Shown: in pieces, positions 16,212-24,800 of the stretch | Numbering within the stretch: position 1 is the first letter of the stretch | Layout of the letters: every line of letters starts with the position of its first letter | Assembly (NCBI GenBank): GCA_003649445.1 | Contig: QMRV01000024.1 | Coordinates: 1 to 37,012 of the forward strand | Source of the DNA: Thermoprotei archaeon | Lineage (GTDB): Archaea > Thermoproteota > Thermoprotei > Thermofilales > B15-G2 | Reading direction: 5' to 3' | Length of the DNA stretch: 37,012 bases | Program-made: the position numbers and the translations under genes | Notes under the pieces: generated by a model | The model's database searches: none | What the model was told of the DNA's origin: nothing | The model's input: the letters and a program-made list of their open reading frames with translations, nothing else

Positions 16212-16225
16212 ATACTCCGAGTATA
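16211..16225. promoter_or_regulatory. Perfect palindrome at the tldD start
   Basis: TATACTC-C-GAGTATA is a 15-bp perfect palindrome with a single central base. It overlaps the first base of the tldD ATG and spans the expected transcription start. It also contains GGAG in the tldD sense, so it may hold the ribosome site. An operator role is inferred from position only. Confidence 0.4.
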
Positions 16226-16316
16226 TTAGCTTGGAAAAGTAATTAAATTTACTTAACTATTTCTACCCTGTTCTCCTCAACGATAATTATTTATTTAGAA
16301 AATTCATTGAATTCAC

Positions 16317-16607
16317 GTGTCTTTTGGAAAAGACCTCCGCTTCCTGATGATCAAGCTTCTCTCCGGGTACTACCTCTACTTTGATAAAAACAACATGCTT
16401 AACTCTGACGGCCGCAGACTCTTCGAAGAAATAGCACGTATGCTCGTCTACAAGCACCCCGAGTACAAGAAAATAGTCTCTAAGGCTCGTAGAAACCCTT
16501 CACTTGAAAACGTGCTAAGAGTAGCCGAAATATTCATGGATAGAAGTGAAGCAGAAAGAGCCTTGAGAGCAGGAATCTATGGACCTTACTCTTTTGGAGT
16601 TTTATAA
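16317..16607 (+). CDS. Small hypothetical protein
   Basis: A 96-residue, mainly helical protein starting with GTG at 16317. A TATA-like TTATTTATTTAG (about 16288-16299) lies about 26 nt upstream and suggests a leaderless mRNA. The sequence is charged, with no signal peptide or membrane helix (FGKDLRFLMIKLLSGYYLYF, RRLFEEIARMLVYKHPEYKK, then AERALRAGIYGPYSFGVL). Family not recognised. It diverges from tldD and its last 22 bp overlap the convergent DUF3800 gene. Confidence 0.6.
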   Translation: MSFGKDLRFLMIKLLSGYYLYFDKNNMLNSDGRRLFEEIARMLVYKHPEYKKIVSKARRNPSLENVLRVAEIFMDRSEAERALRAGIYGPYSFGVL

Positions 16608-17116
16608 ACTTCACTGAAGTATCCCACGACGATATCCGCTAGCTGAAGTCCTGAGACCTTTCTACTATCTTTAAAATATACTTGAATATACTTTGATCTA
16701 AGTAATTGACGTGCAGCTTTTCTAACTTCTTTCAACTTAAGCGGACATTCATCAATAATTATTACTACATTACTGCACAATAATTGACTTGTAATTTCCT
16801 TTAAAGGCTTTTCAATGCACTCAAATCTAGCTTTACTAGGCTCTTTGATGTGAATCCTTTTAAAGAATAGGTAGTATCCCTGATTTTTCAACATAGAAAT
16901 AATAGATGATACACCGCTCAAACCTATTTTACTTACTAGCCTCCTATACTTTACTTCTCTCGTTAAGCCAGTCTGCCTTTTTATACTCTGTATCTCTTTA
17001 GCTCCCACACTGTAGTATGATGTATGTTTAGGCACTACTTTTGCTATAGCTCCTTGACTAAAGTACTTGCAGTAAATAGGTAGCCCACTTTCATCAATGA
17101 ATACTATAAGCTTCAC
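16586..17116 (-). CDS. DUF3800-like protein
   Basis: Read from GTG 17116, the protein begins VKLIVFIDESGLP, which is how DUF3800 proteins begin, and is 176 residues long. An acidic block VVIIIDECPLK and a final QLADIVVGYFSEVYK complete the family pattern; the acidic residues suggest an RNase-H-like nuclease fold, unproven. A longer frame reaches 17221 but its first 35 residues come from a GC-rich RNA-like element and are out of character. A TATA-like CATTTAAAG (minus strand, centred near 17142) lies 26 nt before the GTG, supporting this start. DUF3800 genes are often near mobile or defence loci, but none is evident here. Confidence 0.72.
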   Translation of the reverse strand: MKLIVFIDESGLPIYCKYFSQGAIAKVVPKHTSYYSVGAKEIQSIKRQTGLTREVKYRRLVSKIGLSGVSSIISMLKNQGYYLFFKRIHIKEPSKARFECIEKPLKEITSQLLCSNVVIIIDECPLKLKEVRKAARQLLRSKYIQVYFKDSRKVSGLQLADIVVGYFSEVYKTPKE

Positions 17117-17137
17117 AAACACATTTTCAATAAAAAA

Positions 17138-17147
17138 CTTTAAATGC
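17138..17147. promoter_or_regulatory. Shared bidirectional TATA-like box
   Basis: The near-palindromic ACTTTAAATG sits 26 nt from the GTG of the DUF3800 gene on the minus strand and 26 nt from base 17169 on the plus strand, where a GC-rich element begins. Each direction has suitable spacing, so one box may drive both. Confidence 0.4.
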
Positions 17148-17150
17148 ATG

Positions 17151-17167
17151 TTTAACAAGATGTTAAA
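17151..17167. repeat. Inverted repeat beside the shared promoter
   Basis: TTTAACA-AGA-TGTTAAA is a 17-bp perfect palindrome with 7-bp arms. It lies between the TATA-like box and the first base of the GC-rich element, a position that suits a regulator-binding site. Confidence 0.4.
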
Positions 17168-17168
17168 T

Positions 17169-17230
17169 GGGGGATGCTGAGCGGGGATGCCCCCCCGAAA
17201 GGGGGTCGAAGGACCGCTCAAGCCCCGCTG
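17169..17230 (+). ncRNA. Candidate structured non-coding RNA
   Basis: A 62-base GC-rich island. It can fold as GAGCGG (17179-17184) with CCGCTC (17214-17219), enclosing a CCCCC-GAAA-GGGGG hairpin (17193-17206). A competing pairing is AGCGGGG (17180-17186) with CCCCGCT (17223-17229). The plus-strand TATA-like box is 26 nt upstream. Transcription from the minus strand is also possible, since CATATATAG at 17242-17250 could drive it. It is too short for a tRNA and has no clean C/D boxes; an H/ACA-type or truncated guide RNA is a guess. It overlaps the last codon and stop of the membrane protein gene at 17218. Confidence 0.45.
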
Positions 17231-17634
17231 AATTCTCTACTTTCTATATATGCTGCTAAGGCTAATAGAACTAGTGCCATTGTAAGAAACGCTGTTAAGT
17301 CAAGTATTCTGTAGGCTAGTAGAAGAAAGCTACTGTATGCTAGCAGGCTAGCTGAAATTAGTTCAAGTAGAACATATGTTTTGAGCAATATTCTGGCGCC
17401 TAGTGTTCTGCCACTATTGTAGAAGATGTAAAGTAAGTAGAATACTCCAATAATGGGGACTACGAGAGGTATGTATGCTATGAGATTATTTAAGAAAATG
17501 TGCTTAGGCTTTTTTATAATAAGAAGTGGGCTGTACTCTATCTTTTTCTTTCTTTTAAGTGAGCCGAGTATAAACGCTAGGAAATTTAATCCAAGTAGTA
17601 TCGCTGTGTATATGAAGTCTTCTATGCTTATCAT
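17218..17634 (-). CDS. Small polytopic membrane protein, unknown
   Basis: A 138-residue protein with about four hydrophobic helices (roughly 7-24, 48-70, 83-103 and 110-130). A basic cytoplasmic loop, KRKKKIEYSPLLIIKKPKH, lies between the first two. I recognise no family. Its ATG overlaps the TAA of the glycosyltransferase gene by one base (TAATG), so it is translationally coupled and is the last gene of the wHTH-GT4 operon. Its C-terminal codons run into the GC-rich RNA-like element. Confidence 0.65.
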   Translation of the reverse strand: MISIEDFIYTAILLGLNFLAFILGSLKRKKKIEYSPLLIIKKPKHIFLNNLIAYIPLVVPIIGVFYLLYIFYNSGRTLGARILLKTYVLLELISASLLAYSSFLLLAYRILDLTAFLTMALVLLALAAYIESREFSGA

Positions 17635-18746
17635 TATTCTACAAGAATTCTTACTTTTTGAACAAGCTCTAGTGCCTCAAAGTACGTCTCCTCATAGAGC
17701 CTGCCTATCTTGTCTATAGAGTACTTTTCTACAGCCTTTCTCCTAGCTTTTAGCGACATTTTCAGCCATACGTCAGGAGATTTTAGCAGAATTGCTACTG
17801 CTTCAGCAAGCTCTTCGGGGTTACCTGGCTTGATAATAAATCCTTCTTCGCCGTCGGCTACTATTTCAGGTATTCCTCCGACTCTCGTAGCCACAACAGG
17901 TGTGCCTGAAGACAAGGCCTCCAACAGGACTACGCCAAAGCTTTCTCCCGCTAAACTCGGTAAGACAAATACTTTTGCTCCAGCGAATAAAGCTGGCTTA
18001 ACTTCTTCGCTTACAGCTCCCAAGAAAACAATATTGTCTGTGTCTGAAGCCATGAATTTAAGGAGAGGCTCCATGTAGCCTTTACCTCCTATAACTAGCT
18101 TAACGTCAAAGCCTCTTCGCTGAAGAATCTTAAAAGCCTCTATTAGCACGTGTACTCCTTTTCTACGAACAAGGCGCCCCACATAGAGTATACAGTCTCT
18201 TCTCTCAGCTAGCCCTGGCTTAAATCTCTCAGTGTCTACAGCATTTGGTATAACCTTTACTTCAGTTTTTAGTCCAAGAAACTCCTGAATAAAATTCGCA
18301 GCAGCTACACTCACAGCAGTAACTATTGTTGGCCTCAAAAGCCACCTATATGGAGCAATATAGGATATTTTCAGCCAGCAGTCTACATCTCCTGCAGGAG
18401 GAAGAGAATGGTTTGTGAGAACGCAGGGTAGCCCTAGTTTAGCACATGCTCTAACAGCTAGCACTGACAGCGGCGTGAAAGAATGATGTACGTGAACTAT
18501 GTCGGGCTCTATTCTGCTTATAGTCTTCTTTACTTCCCAGAAACAAGGAGGCACAACATAGTGCTCGAACGGAACAATACTTTTCACTCTAACTGTATTG
18601 TACCCACTTTCCCCCTCTTTATGCATCACTATAACACTATGCCCTCTTTTCTCAAGCCACTTTGCGAGCAAAGCTACTTGGGAAGAGACTCCGCCAAAGC
18701 TATTTGGAGACCACTCCGAAACCATTAAGATCCTCAAGGCCTTCAC
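17634..18746 (-). CDS. GT4-family glycosyltransferase
   Basis: A 370-residue GT-B fold glycosyltransferase. The N-terminal half opens with RILMVSEWSPNSFGGVSSQV and contains PDIVHVHHSFTPLSV. The C-terminal half has VGRLVRRKGVHVLIEAF, FVLPSLAGESFGVVLLEALS with the E-x7-E donor-binding pattern of the family, then VGGIPEIVADGEEGFIIKPG. The family transfers sugars from nucleotide or phospho-lipid donors. A role in lipid or surface glycan assembly is likely, but the sugar is unknown. The start is GTG at 18746, overlapping the upstream regulator's stop by 4 bp (GTGA). Confidence 0.87.
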   Translation of the reverse strand: MKALRILMVSEWSPNSFGGVSSQVALLAKWLEKRGHSVIVMHKEGESGYNTVRVKSIVPFEHYVVPPCFWEVKKTISRIEPDIVHVHHSFTPLSVLAVRACAKLGLPCVLTNHSLPPAGDVDCWLKISYIAPYRWLLRPTIVTAVSVAAANFIQEFLGLKTEVKVIPNAVDTERFKPGLAERRDCILYVGRLVRRKGVHVLIEAFKILQRRGFDVKLVIGGKGYMEPLLKFMASDTDNIVFLGAVSEEVKPALFAGAKVFVLPSLAGESFGVVLLEALSSGTPVVATRVGGIPEIVADGEEGFIIKPGNPEELAEAVAILLKSPDVWLKMSLKARRKAVEKYSIDKIGRLYEETYFEALELVQKVRILVE

Positions 18747-19153
18747 CTCAAACCATTACTCAAGTTCAAGAACTCAGCTATTTCAGCTAGTACAAGCTTC
18801 TTAAGGAAATCTCGAATAATAGGATCCTTTATTTTAGACGCGACCTCGAGATATTTCCTCAGAAGACAATCAGCTTTATCGACAATACTGTTTTTAGCTG
18901 TTTCACAAGCTCTGTCGACAATACTTTTAGCTAGCTTCTGCACATCGTCTTTAAGAAAAAGCATTACTCTCTGCTTATGCCTAGGATCCTTTACTTTCTT
19001 AACTAAGCCTTCATCAGTAAGCTTCTTTAAAATCTCAATCATCTTAACTTTCGATATTCTGCCCCTTAGCTTACGGTAAAGCTGATTAACACTAATACTA
19101 GGAGACTCAAAAATAGCGTAAAGAACAATAAATTCTTCTTCTCTTAAACTCAT
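18743..19153 (-). CDS. Winged-helix transcriptional regulator (MarR-like)
   Basis: A 136-residue protein. Residues 1-75 form a winged helix: REEEFIVLYAIFESPSISVN, then RISKVKMIEILKKLTDEGLV as recognition helix region, then KKVKDPRHKQRVMLFLK as the wing. The second half is helical and probably dimerises. It is the first gene of an operon with a GT4 glycosyltransferase and a membrane protein, and it likely controls this operon and perhaps the divergent DUF364 gene. A TATA-like box 25 nt from the ATG (19172-19183) implies a leaderless mRNA. Confidence 0.75.
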   Translation of the reverse strand: MSLREEEFIVLYAIFESPSISVNQLYRKLRGRISKVKMIEILKKLTDEGLVKKVKDPRHKQRVMLFLKDDVQKLAKSIVDRACETAKNSIVDKADCLLRKYLEVASKIKDPIIRDFLKKLVLAEIAEFLNLSNGLR

Positions 19154-19171
19154 ACCGGTTTACAAATATAC

Positions 19172-19183
19172 CAGATTAATATA
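19172..19183. promoter_or_regulatory. AT-rich box shared by divergent genes
   Basis: TAATATATAAGC-type sequence centred near 19179. On the minus strand it is 25 nt from the regulator's ATG. On the plus strand it predicts a start near 19205-19209, ahead of the DUF364 gene. It is the only TATA-like box in this gap that fits both. Confidence 0.45.
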
Positions 19184-19207
19184 TAAGCTCAGCTCCATAA
19201 GTAAGGT

Positions 19208-19233
19208 AGGGTACTCAAATATTCTAGTACCCT
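19208..19233. promoter_or_regulatory. Inverted repeat before the DUF364 gene
   Basis: AGGGTACT (19208-19215) and AGTACCCT (19226-19233) form perfect 8-bp arms around a 10-bp AT-rich spacer. The arms are about one helical turn and a half apart centre to centre. The site lies at the expected transcription start of the plus-strand gene, so it could be an operator or a leader hairpin. Confidence 0.5.
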
Positions 19234-19245
19234 GTTCTACTGACA

Positions 19246-20025
19246 ATGCTCGTAGACGAAGCTGCCTCATTAATAGAGAAAGCCGCTCGAAGCCTAAAAA
19301 TAGAGACCATAGACTCCGTCGTTGGCGTAAAATACTGCTACATTTCAATTAAAGGACCTGAAGGACTTGAAGCCGGTGTAGCCTACCTGCCTTTAGAAGA
19401 CCTAGACTGCACAGAACCTCTCCCAGAGCCTCCTTCTCCCGACAATATATTGGACTATGTTTCATCAGTTAATACTCTGTGGAAAACAGCTGCAGTCGCA
19501 TATATTAACGCGGTTTCTCAATACCTTTTATGGAAATTAAACCATATTAATGGATTTAAATTAGTTTCAGTAAACTTAATAGATACGCTTTCAGACCTCG
19601 TAAAGCCCGAAGATACAGTCGTTGTTATCGGCAACATGAGACCTATAGTGAAAAAACTAAAAGGTACTTGTAGAGAGCTGTATGTTCTTGAAAGAAATCC
19701 TAGAATGCGCGTAGGAGAAAACATTTACTCAGATACTGCTGCCCCAAGGCTACTAGGGAAAGCCGACGTCGTTATAGTAACTGGAGCTACGTTAGTAAAC
19801 GATACAATAGACTATGTGCTGGCACTGTCGAAGAAAGCTAGATTCAAAATGGTAGTTGGGCCAACTGCAGGCATTTTCCCAAAGATATTTTTTGACCATG
19901 GAGTAGACTGCGTAGCATCACTTAAAGTAGTAGAGTACGAGAAAGTAAAGAAGTGTATTATGCTGGGAGGCGGCAGATGGAACTTCGGGAAATGGTGCAA
20001 AGACTACATACTCTTATCCAAGTAA
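19246..20025 (+). CDS. DUF364/DUF4213 family protein, putative metal-related
   Basis: A 259-residue protein. The N-terminal 80 residues match the DUF4213 type (EAASLIEKAARSLKIETIDS, VVGVKYCYISIKGPEG). The C-terminal part is Rossmann-like DUF364 (VVVIGNMRPIVKKLKGTCRE, YVLERNP, ADVVIVTGATLVNDTID, MVVGPTAG, FFDHGVDCVASLKV). The family is described as putative heavy-metal chelatase-like, with no solid function. Several cysteines (C31, C54 and others) are compatible with metal handling. It is divergent from the wHTH operon, with an inverted repeat in its leader. Its ATG at 19246 fits the family start. Confidence 0.78.
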   Translation: MLVDEAASLIEKAARSLKIETIDSVVGVKYCYISIKGPEGLEAGVAYLPLEDLDCTEPLPEPPSPDNILDYVSSVNTLWKTAAVAYINAVSQYLLWKLNHINGFKLVSVNLIDTLSDLVKPEDTVVVIGNMRPIVKKLKGTCRELYVLERNPRMRVGENIYSDTAAPRLLGKADVVIVTGATLVNDTIDYVLALSKKARFKMVVGPTAGIFPKIFFDHGVDCVASLKVVEYEKVKKCIMLGGGRWNFGKWCKDYILLSK

Positions 20026-20040
20026 TCAATATATACTTTA

Positions 20041-20053
20041 TATACATTGTATA
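20041..20053. promoter_or_regulatory. Palindrome before vapB, likely antitoxin operator
   Basis: TATACA-T-TGTATA is a perfect 13-bp palindrome lying between the TATA-like AATATATACTTT (about 20027-20038) and the vapB GTG at 20057. Ribbon-helix-helix antitoxins normally bind such short palindromes to repress their own operon. Confidence 0.5.
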
Positions 20054-20056
20054 CAT

Positions 20057-20305
20057 GTGGCAGTTATAAGAGTCTCTGAAAGTACGAAGAGAGAGCTAAT
20101 CAAGTTTATTGCAAAGCTAGAAATGAAACTAGGTCGAAGAGTAAGTATGGATGAAGCCATAAGATTCCTTTTATTTGATAGAACTAAGAGACCCGAACTA
20201 CTTGAGATGGCATGCTCCCCGATTATCAGCGAAAACCTTGTCGAAGAATTGTATGAAGAGAGGCGAAAAGATGAAGAAAGAATTAGCAGGAAATATGGTC
20301 TTTGA
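20057..20305 (+). CDS. vapB: VapB-type antitoxin (ribbon-helix-helix)
   Basis: An 82-residue protein. The first 45 residues are a ribbon-helix-helix: a beta strand AVIRVSESTKRELIKFIAKL, then a turn and helix RRVSMDEAIRFLLFD. The charged C-terminal tail (ENLVEELYEERRKDEERISR) would wrap the toxin. The start is GTG at 20057; the ATG two bases before it is in a frame that stops after four codons. Its 3' end overlaps vapC by 35 bp, typical of a toxin-antitoxin operon. Confidence 0.8.
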   Translation: MAVIRVSESTKRELIKFIAKLEMKLGRRVSMDEAIRFLLFDRTKRPELLEMACSPIISENLVEELYEERRKDEERISRKYGL

Positions 20306-20705
20306 TGCCAGTGTCATAGTAGAACTTTTATCAGCTACTAAGAGAGGTAAAATTGTTAAAGAGAAACTTAAATCAGGCGAACTTTTCGCTTTCACAACAG
20401 AGTTAGATATAACAGAGGCACTATATATTCTCTGTAGAAAAATAGGTTTTAACAATGCTTTAACAAAAATTAATGCGCTTAAAAGGTCAGGATACATTGA
20501 GATATTCGAAATATCTCCTTTAATTGAAACAGCGGCTCTATACAAGTGTAGTAGAGCAATAGCTCTATCAGACTGCTTTACTCTAAGTTTAGCTAAGTAC
20601 TTATCATCACCAGCACTTTTTGCCCACAAAGAGGAAGAACTCTTAAGAGAAATGGAAAAAGAGCCTTTTGATGTAGAAATACTATTCTTAGATGAACTAG
20701 TTTAA
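20271..20705 (+). CDS. vapC: VapC-type PIN-domain toxin ribonuclease
   Basis: A 144-residue PIN-domain protein. The first acidic residue is in MVFDASVIVELL, the second in DITEALY, and the third in AIALSDCFTLSLAKYL, giving a magnesium-dependent RNase site. The closing FAHKEEELLREMEKEPFDV and EILFLDELV are typical of crenarchaeal VapC toxins. VapC cleaves RNA, usually tRNA or rRNA, until bound by VapB. The ATG at 20271 overlaps vapB; an ATG at 20295 (MVFDAS) is equally plausible as start. Confidence 0.8.
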   Translation: MKKELAGNMVFDASVIVELLSATKRGKIVKEKLKSGELFAFTTELDITEALYILCRKIGFNNALTKINALKRSGYIEIFEISPLIETAALYKCSRAIALSDCFTLSLAKYLSSPALFAHKEEELLREMEKEPFDVEILFLDELV

Positions 20706-20709
20706 TTAA

Positions 20710-21756
20710 CTACAGTACCTCTGATATTTTCACAAGTCTCTTTTCTTCAGCCGACTTCAGTGCAGCTTCTAGTATTGCCTGAAGCATAATCATTTCCTCG
20801 GGCTTAGTTAAAGGCTCTTCTTTCCCGAGAATAATGTTGACAAAGTGCCTTGCCTCATTTTCTACAGGCTTTTCTTCTCCTATTTCAAGTTTAGTGTCTA
20901 CTAGCACACCATTCTCCTCGCTGTAAATTGAAGCCTCTCTATAGTTTATTCCACCTTTATCTCCCATAATCACTACATTGTAGTCGTCTCGACTAATGTG
21001 TCCAGCCCACCCTGCCTCAAGTATAGTTGTAGCGCCGTTCTTCATTTTAATGAAAGCTATAGCCCAGTCCTCGACAGTAAATGGTCCACCGGGTACAGGC
21101 TTGCCCCAAGACCCTTTACCCAGCCCTCTGGGGCCTAGTTTAGCGTAAGTCGACGCAAAAACTTCTTCTGCCTCAAAGTTATTTGAAATCCAGAGAGACA
21201 AGTCAAGCATATGTACGCCTATATCGTATAGAGGCCCTGCTCCAGCCTGCTCTTTAATAGTAAACCAGCTTCCATAGCCAGGAATTCCTGCTCTCCTAAG
21301 CATATAGGCTTTAATAAGATAAGGCTCGCCTATTTTCCCCTCAAGAACATAGTTTCGGAGAATACCACTTAGTTTTCTAAATCTCCACGTCAATCCTATT
21401 AGAAGTTTCTTACCGTACTTTCTGCTGGCTTCAAACATTTCTTTAACTTGTTTAGCCAATATAGCTGGCGGCTTTTCGCATAAAACATGTTTTCCTTCTT
21501 TAAGGGCATCTATGGTCATCTGATAGTGGAGATAATTGGGTGTAACAACTACTACTCCGTCTATATCTTTTCTTGCAATTAGGTCTCGATAATCAGTGTA
21601 GACACTCTCTATTTTCAAGACTTCTTTAGCGTACTTAATTTCATTCTCATCGATATCACATACAGCTACTACTTTTGCTCCAACTTTCTTAAACGCGTTT
21701 ACGTGTATTTTACCCATTGTACCGCATCCGATCACACCTATACGTACTTCCGCCAC
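20710..21756 (-). CDS. Gfo/Idh/MocA family oxidoreductase
   Basis: A 348-residue NAD(P)-dependent sugar dehydrogenase. GCGTMG is at 10-15, catalytic CEKPP at 93-97, and the C-terminal domain has AGAGPLYDIGVHMLDLSLWI with the catalytic Asp and His. Length and motifs are typical of the family. The start is GTG at 21756, with a TATA-like TTTTATACTC (centred near 21781, minus strand) 25 nt upstream. It is divergent from the giant GNAT fusion, with 127 bp between them, and the two may be used together on a sugar substrate; this is inference. Confidence 0.87.
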   Translation of the reverse strand: MAEVRIGVIGCGTMGKIHVNAFKKVGAKVVAVCDIDENEIKYAKEVLKIESVYTDYRDLIARKDIDGVVVVTPNYLHYQMTIDALKEGKHVLCEKPPAILAKQVKEMFEASRKYGKKLLIGLTWRFRKLSGILRNYVLEGKIGEPYLIKAYMLRRAGIPGYGSWFTIKEQAGAGPLYDIGVHMLDLSLWISNNFEAEEVFASTYAKLGPRGLGKGSWGKPVPGGPFTVEDWAIAFIKMKNGATTILEAGWAGHISRDDYNVVIMGDKGGINYREASIYSEENGVLVDTKLEIGEEKPVENEARHFVNIILGKEEPLTKPEEMIMLQAILEAALKSAEEKRLVKISEVL

Positions 21757-21883
21757 ATAGACATATTGAACTCAGAGTATAAAACACCTTATGTCGTACA
21801 AAAATATCTTAACTTAAGTAAATCCCCTACACTTTCCTACGGAGAATAGAGTTAAATTTCCTTAGCCCCTTATTTCATCAACC

Positions 21884-24800
21884 ATGTCCGATGAAACAGT
21901 TATTGTTAGAGATTTTGTTGAAAAAGATGCTCCCGGTTTAGCCCAGTTATTTAACGAGAGCGAAGAAGGCTGGCCTGGGGGATTAACTGGAGGAGTACCT
22001 TATACAGCTGAAACTGTTTTAGATAAAATAAAGTCTTCAGATGCTTTAGCTGTACTAGTAGCTGAGTGTGATAAAAAGATTGTAGGCTACTTAGAGCTGA
22101 CTAAACACTGGATAGGCGAAGACGCTACTTATGTGGCGCTAGTAAATGTTCACCCAAAGTACCGTGGTAGAGGTATAGGCACAAAGTTACTTAAAGAAGC
22201 TATTAAGCGCTCAATATCTCTTGGAGTCGATAGAGTCGATCTACATACTTGGGCAGGAAACGAGAAAGCAATAAGACTTTACAAAAAGCTAGGCTGGTTC
22301 TGGGTACCTGAGACCAGCGTCTATATGCAGAATTATCTTCCACAAGTGTTAAAGACTCCTATAGCCAAAGAATTCTTCGCAAAGCATTCTAATGCATTAT
22401 ATAGCTTTAAAAGAGACTTAAAAGCTGAAGAAGATGAATACGAGTACCAGAATAGGAGCGTATATGTTTATGAGTGGAGAATAAACGGAGACTTCCTTAA
22501 GGCAATAATAGACAGATACGGCTGGGGTCTTTGCGGACTAGAGTGGAATGAAGGTCTAATAGAGTGCCTTACTGAAGAAGACAGAGTAGTTAAAGGAGCT
22601 CCATTTAGAGTACTCTACAGAATAGTTAATAGATCAAGTAAACCCTTCAATGTAGTACTTCTACCTGAAGCAGAGAAAGGAGTCAAGGTTTTAAAGAAAC
22701 CTCCCTCAAGCATCACTGTCAAACCCGGTGAAGAAAAAGTAGTTGAAGCCGAAGCCTTAGTAGACATAGAAGCCGAAGAAAAATCTTTCGACGAACCTCC
22801 ACTAAAACTCAAGACAACAGCAGTGTTAAACGGTTTACCATTCAATCTTTTTACCGGTTTTGATGAAAAGCCTCCACTAGCAATCAAGATACTTGAACAC
22901 CCCTCCTATCCTCCTTTATCTACAGGAACTATACCAGTAAACCTAGCCAATAATTTTAAGAAAAAAGTAAAAGGTAGAGTAACAGTAGTAGCCGATAAAG
23001 GAGTAGAAGTCAGTCCTCGAGAATACTTATTTGAAGCCAGTGCAGAGGAAGAAATAGCGCTTCCACTTAAAGTAAAGTTAACAGATCCTTCATTAAAGAA
23101 AACTGCGCTGTTTCTATCGTATGAAGTAGAGGGCATTAAGTCTCCTCCTAAGACAATATACATAACGATAGCTAAGCCGGGTGAGGCAGTAGGCTATATC
23201 GACCGAAAAGAAAAAAGAGCTGTAGTAGACTGGGGAGACTACCTTCTACATGTACGTTTAAAAGGACTAAGCTTTAGTGTCATACGTAAAATTGACAGAG
23301 AAGGAGTATGTTTTACTAGTGGAGAAAGCATAGGGCCTCCCTTCTGGCCAAGTGAACTCGGGCGCACACTCTTTGACGTAGACTTAATTGAAGAAAACGG
23401 CTCAGTAAAAATCGTAGGAAAAGCTCGATTAAGAAAAGTACCAGGCCTAGAATTCTTTAAGATAATTGAAGTGAAAGGCTCTTCTCCATTAATTAAAATA
23501 TCTTACTTACTTGTAAACAATTCTAATGTAGAAAAAACAGTTAAACTTAGAATACCTATGCATTCTTCGAGTTGGCAGGCACGTAAACTAGTAGTGCCTT
23601 TGAAAGAAAATATTTTAGAGGCGACAGTTATTCCGGGAGAATTTCCTGGAAGAAAAAGAGACCTACCGACAAAGCCCGACGAGTTTTCTGAAAACTGGTC
23701 TTGCTACGTGTATAGGGGAGGAGAAGTAGTAGGAGCTATTTGGAGTAGAGAAAACTTAGATGAAGTAGACTTCTCTTGGGGAAGTTTACCCAGACTAATC
23801 TATGTAGTTAAGCTCAAACCGTATTCTCGTGTAGAACTACCTCCAGTATACATTTACGTCGGTAAAGGCTCCTGGAAAGATATACGAAACTACTACAAGA
23901 GAATCTTCGAGAAAAAAGCTCCTGAAACAGAAGTGGCTTACAGCAAAGTAGATGTCGTAGAAATACGTTCTTTGCCCGAGCCAGTACTACTTGAAACCAG
24001 GTCAACTGAAATAGAGCTGTCTTTAGTGAAGCATAGAGAAAAGAAGCTTAAAGGCAGAATTGAGCTTACATCGCCTAAAGTAAAAGTAGAGCCAGCTAAA
24101 ATCGAGCTCGGAGAACTCCACGAAAAAGAATACCGAAAGAAAATTAAAATCGAAGTACCTGAACTCACGCCCTGCTGCTACACTATTAGCTGCCTGCTCT
24201 ACTCGAATTACGGCCTCTTCAAGAAAGAAATACCAGTAGTGGTTGTTGGGCGTGAAGGAGAAGTAGCAGTTACTATTCAAGGAAATAAGGCTACTGTAGA
24301 CAATGGGCTACTAGTAATGAAAATAGACGGAGATTTCGCGGGAACACTCTACAAGCTAGTAGATAAGAAAACAGAAGTATCTCACTTAATGTCGTCTTAT
24401 CCCAAGCCAAAGCCACTCGATTGGATTAACCCGTGGTACGGCGGTATAAGACTAAAAGACAGGTGGGGCCGCGACAACTTATTTAGAGAAAAGTGGGCTG
24501 TAGAAGAAGCAACAGTAGGCTCGTGGAGAGGAGTAAAGGTATGGACTAAAGTCAGCTACGAGAAAAATAGACGCCTCAAAGGAGTAATACTGGAGCAATA
24601 CTACTTAACTAAGCCTTACAGCAACATAATTCTCTCCATAACAAATGTAGTAAATAGTACTAGGCGGTATATTAAGCCAGAACTATTTCTGTCAATTTTC
24701 CCTAAGCCTGGAGGAGAAAACGCTAAAGGAGCACTCATACCCTATGATGGAGAAGAATACGTTAAAGAAGTATACGAATACGAGTCTTCCTGGCCGACGA

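Noticed and set aside
17117..17221. 35-residue N-terminal extension of the DUF3800 protein
   Set aside because: The extension is translated from the GC-rich RNA-like element and the promoter box; the family normally begins at the VFIDESG region, matching GTG 17116.
17180..17229. tRNA-like 7-bp stem AGCGGGG/CCCCGCT
   Set aside because: Only 50 bases lie between the ends, and no T-loop TTCRA or anticodon arm is present.
19160..19348. Minus-strand frame overlapping the start of the DUF364 gene
   Set aside because: It lies across the divergent promoter region and a well supported plus-strand gene.
22615..24280. Several minus-strand open frames inside the GNAT fusion gene
   Set aside because: Ser-, Thr- and Phe-rich antisense frames typical of the opposite strand of a Lys/Glu-rich gene; no start signals.
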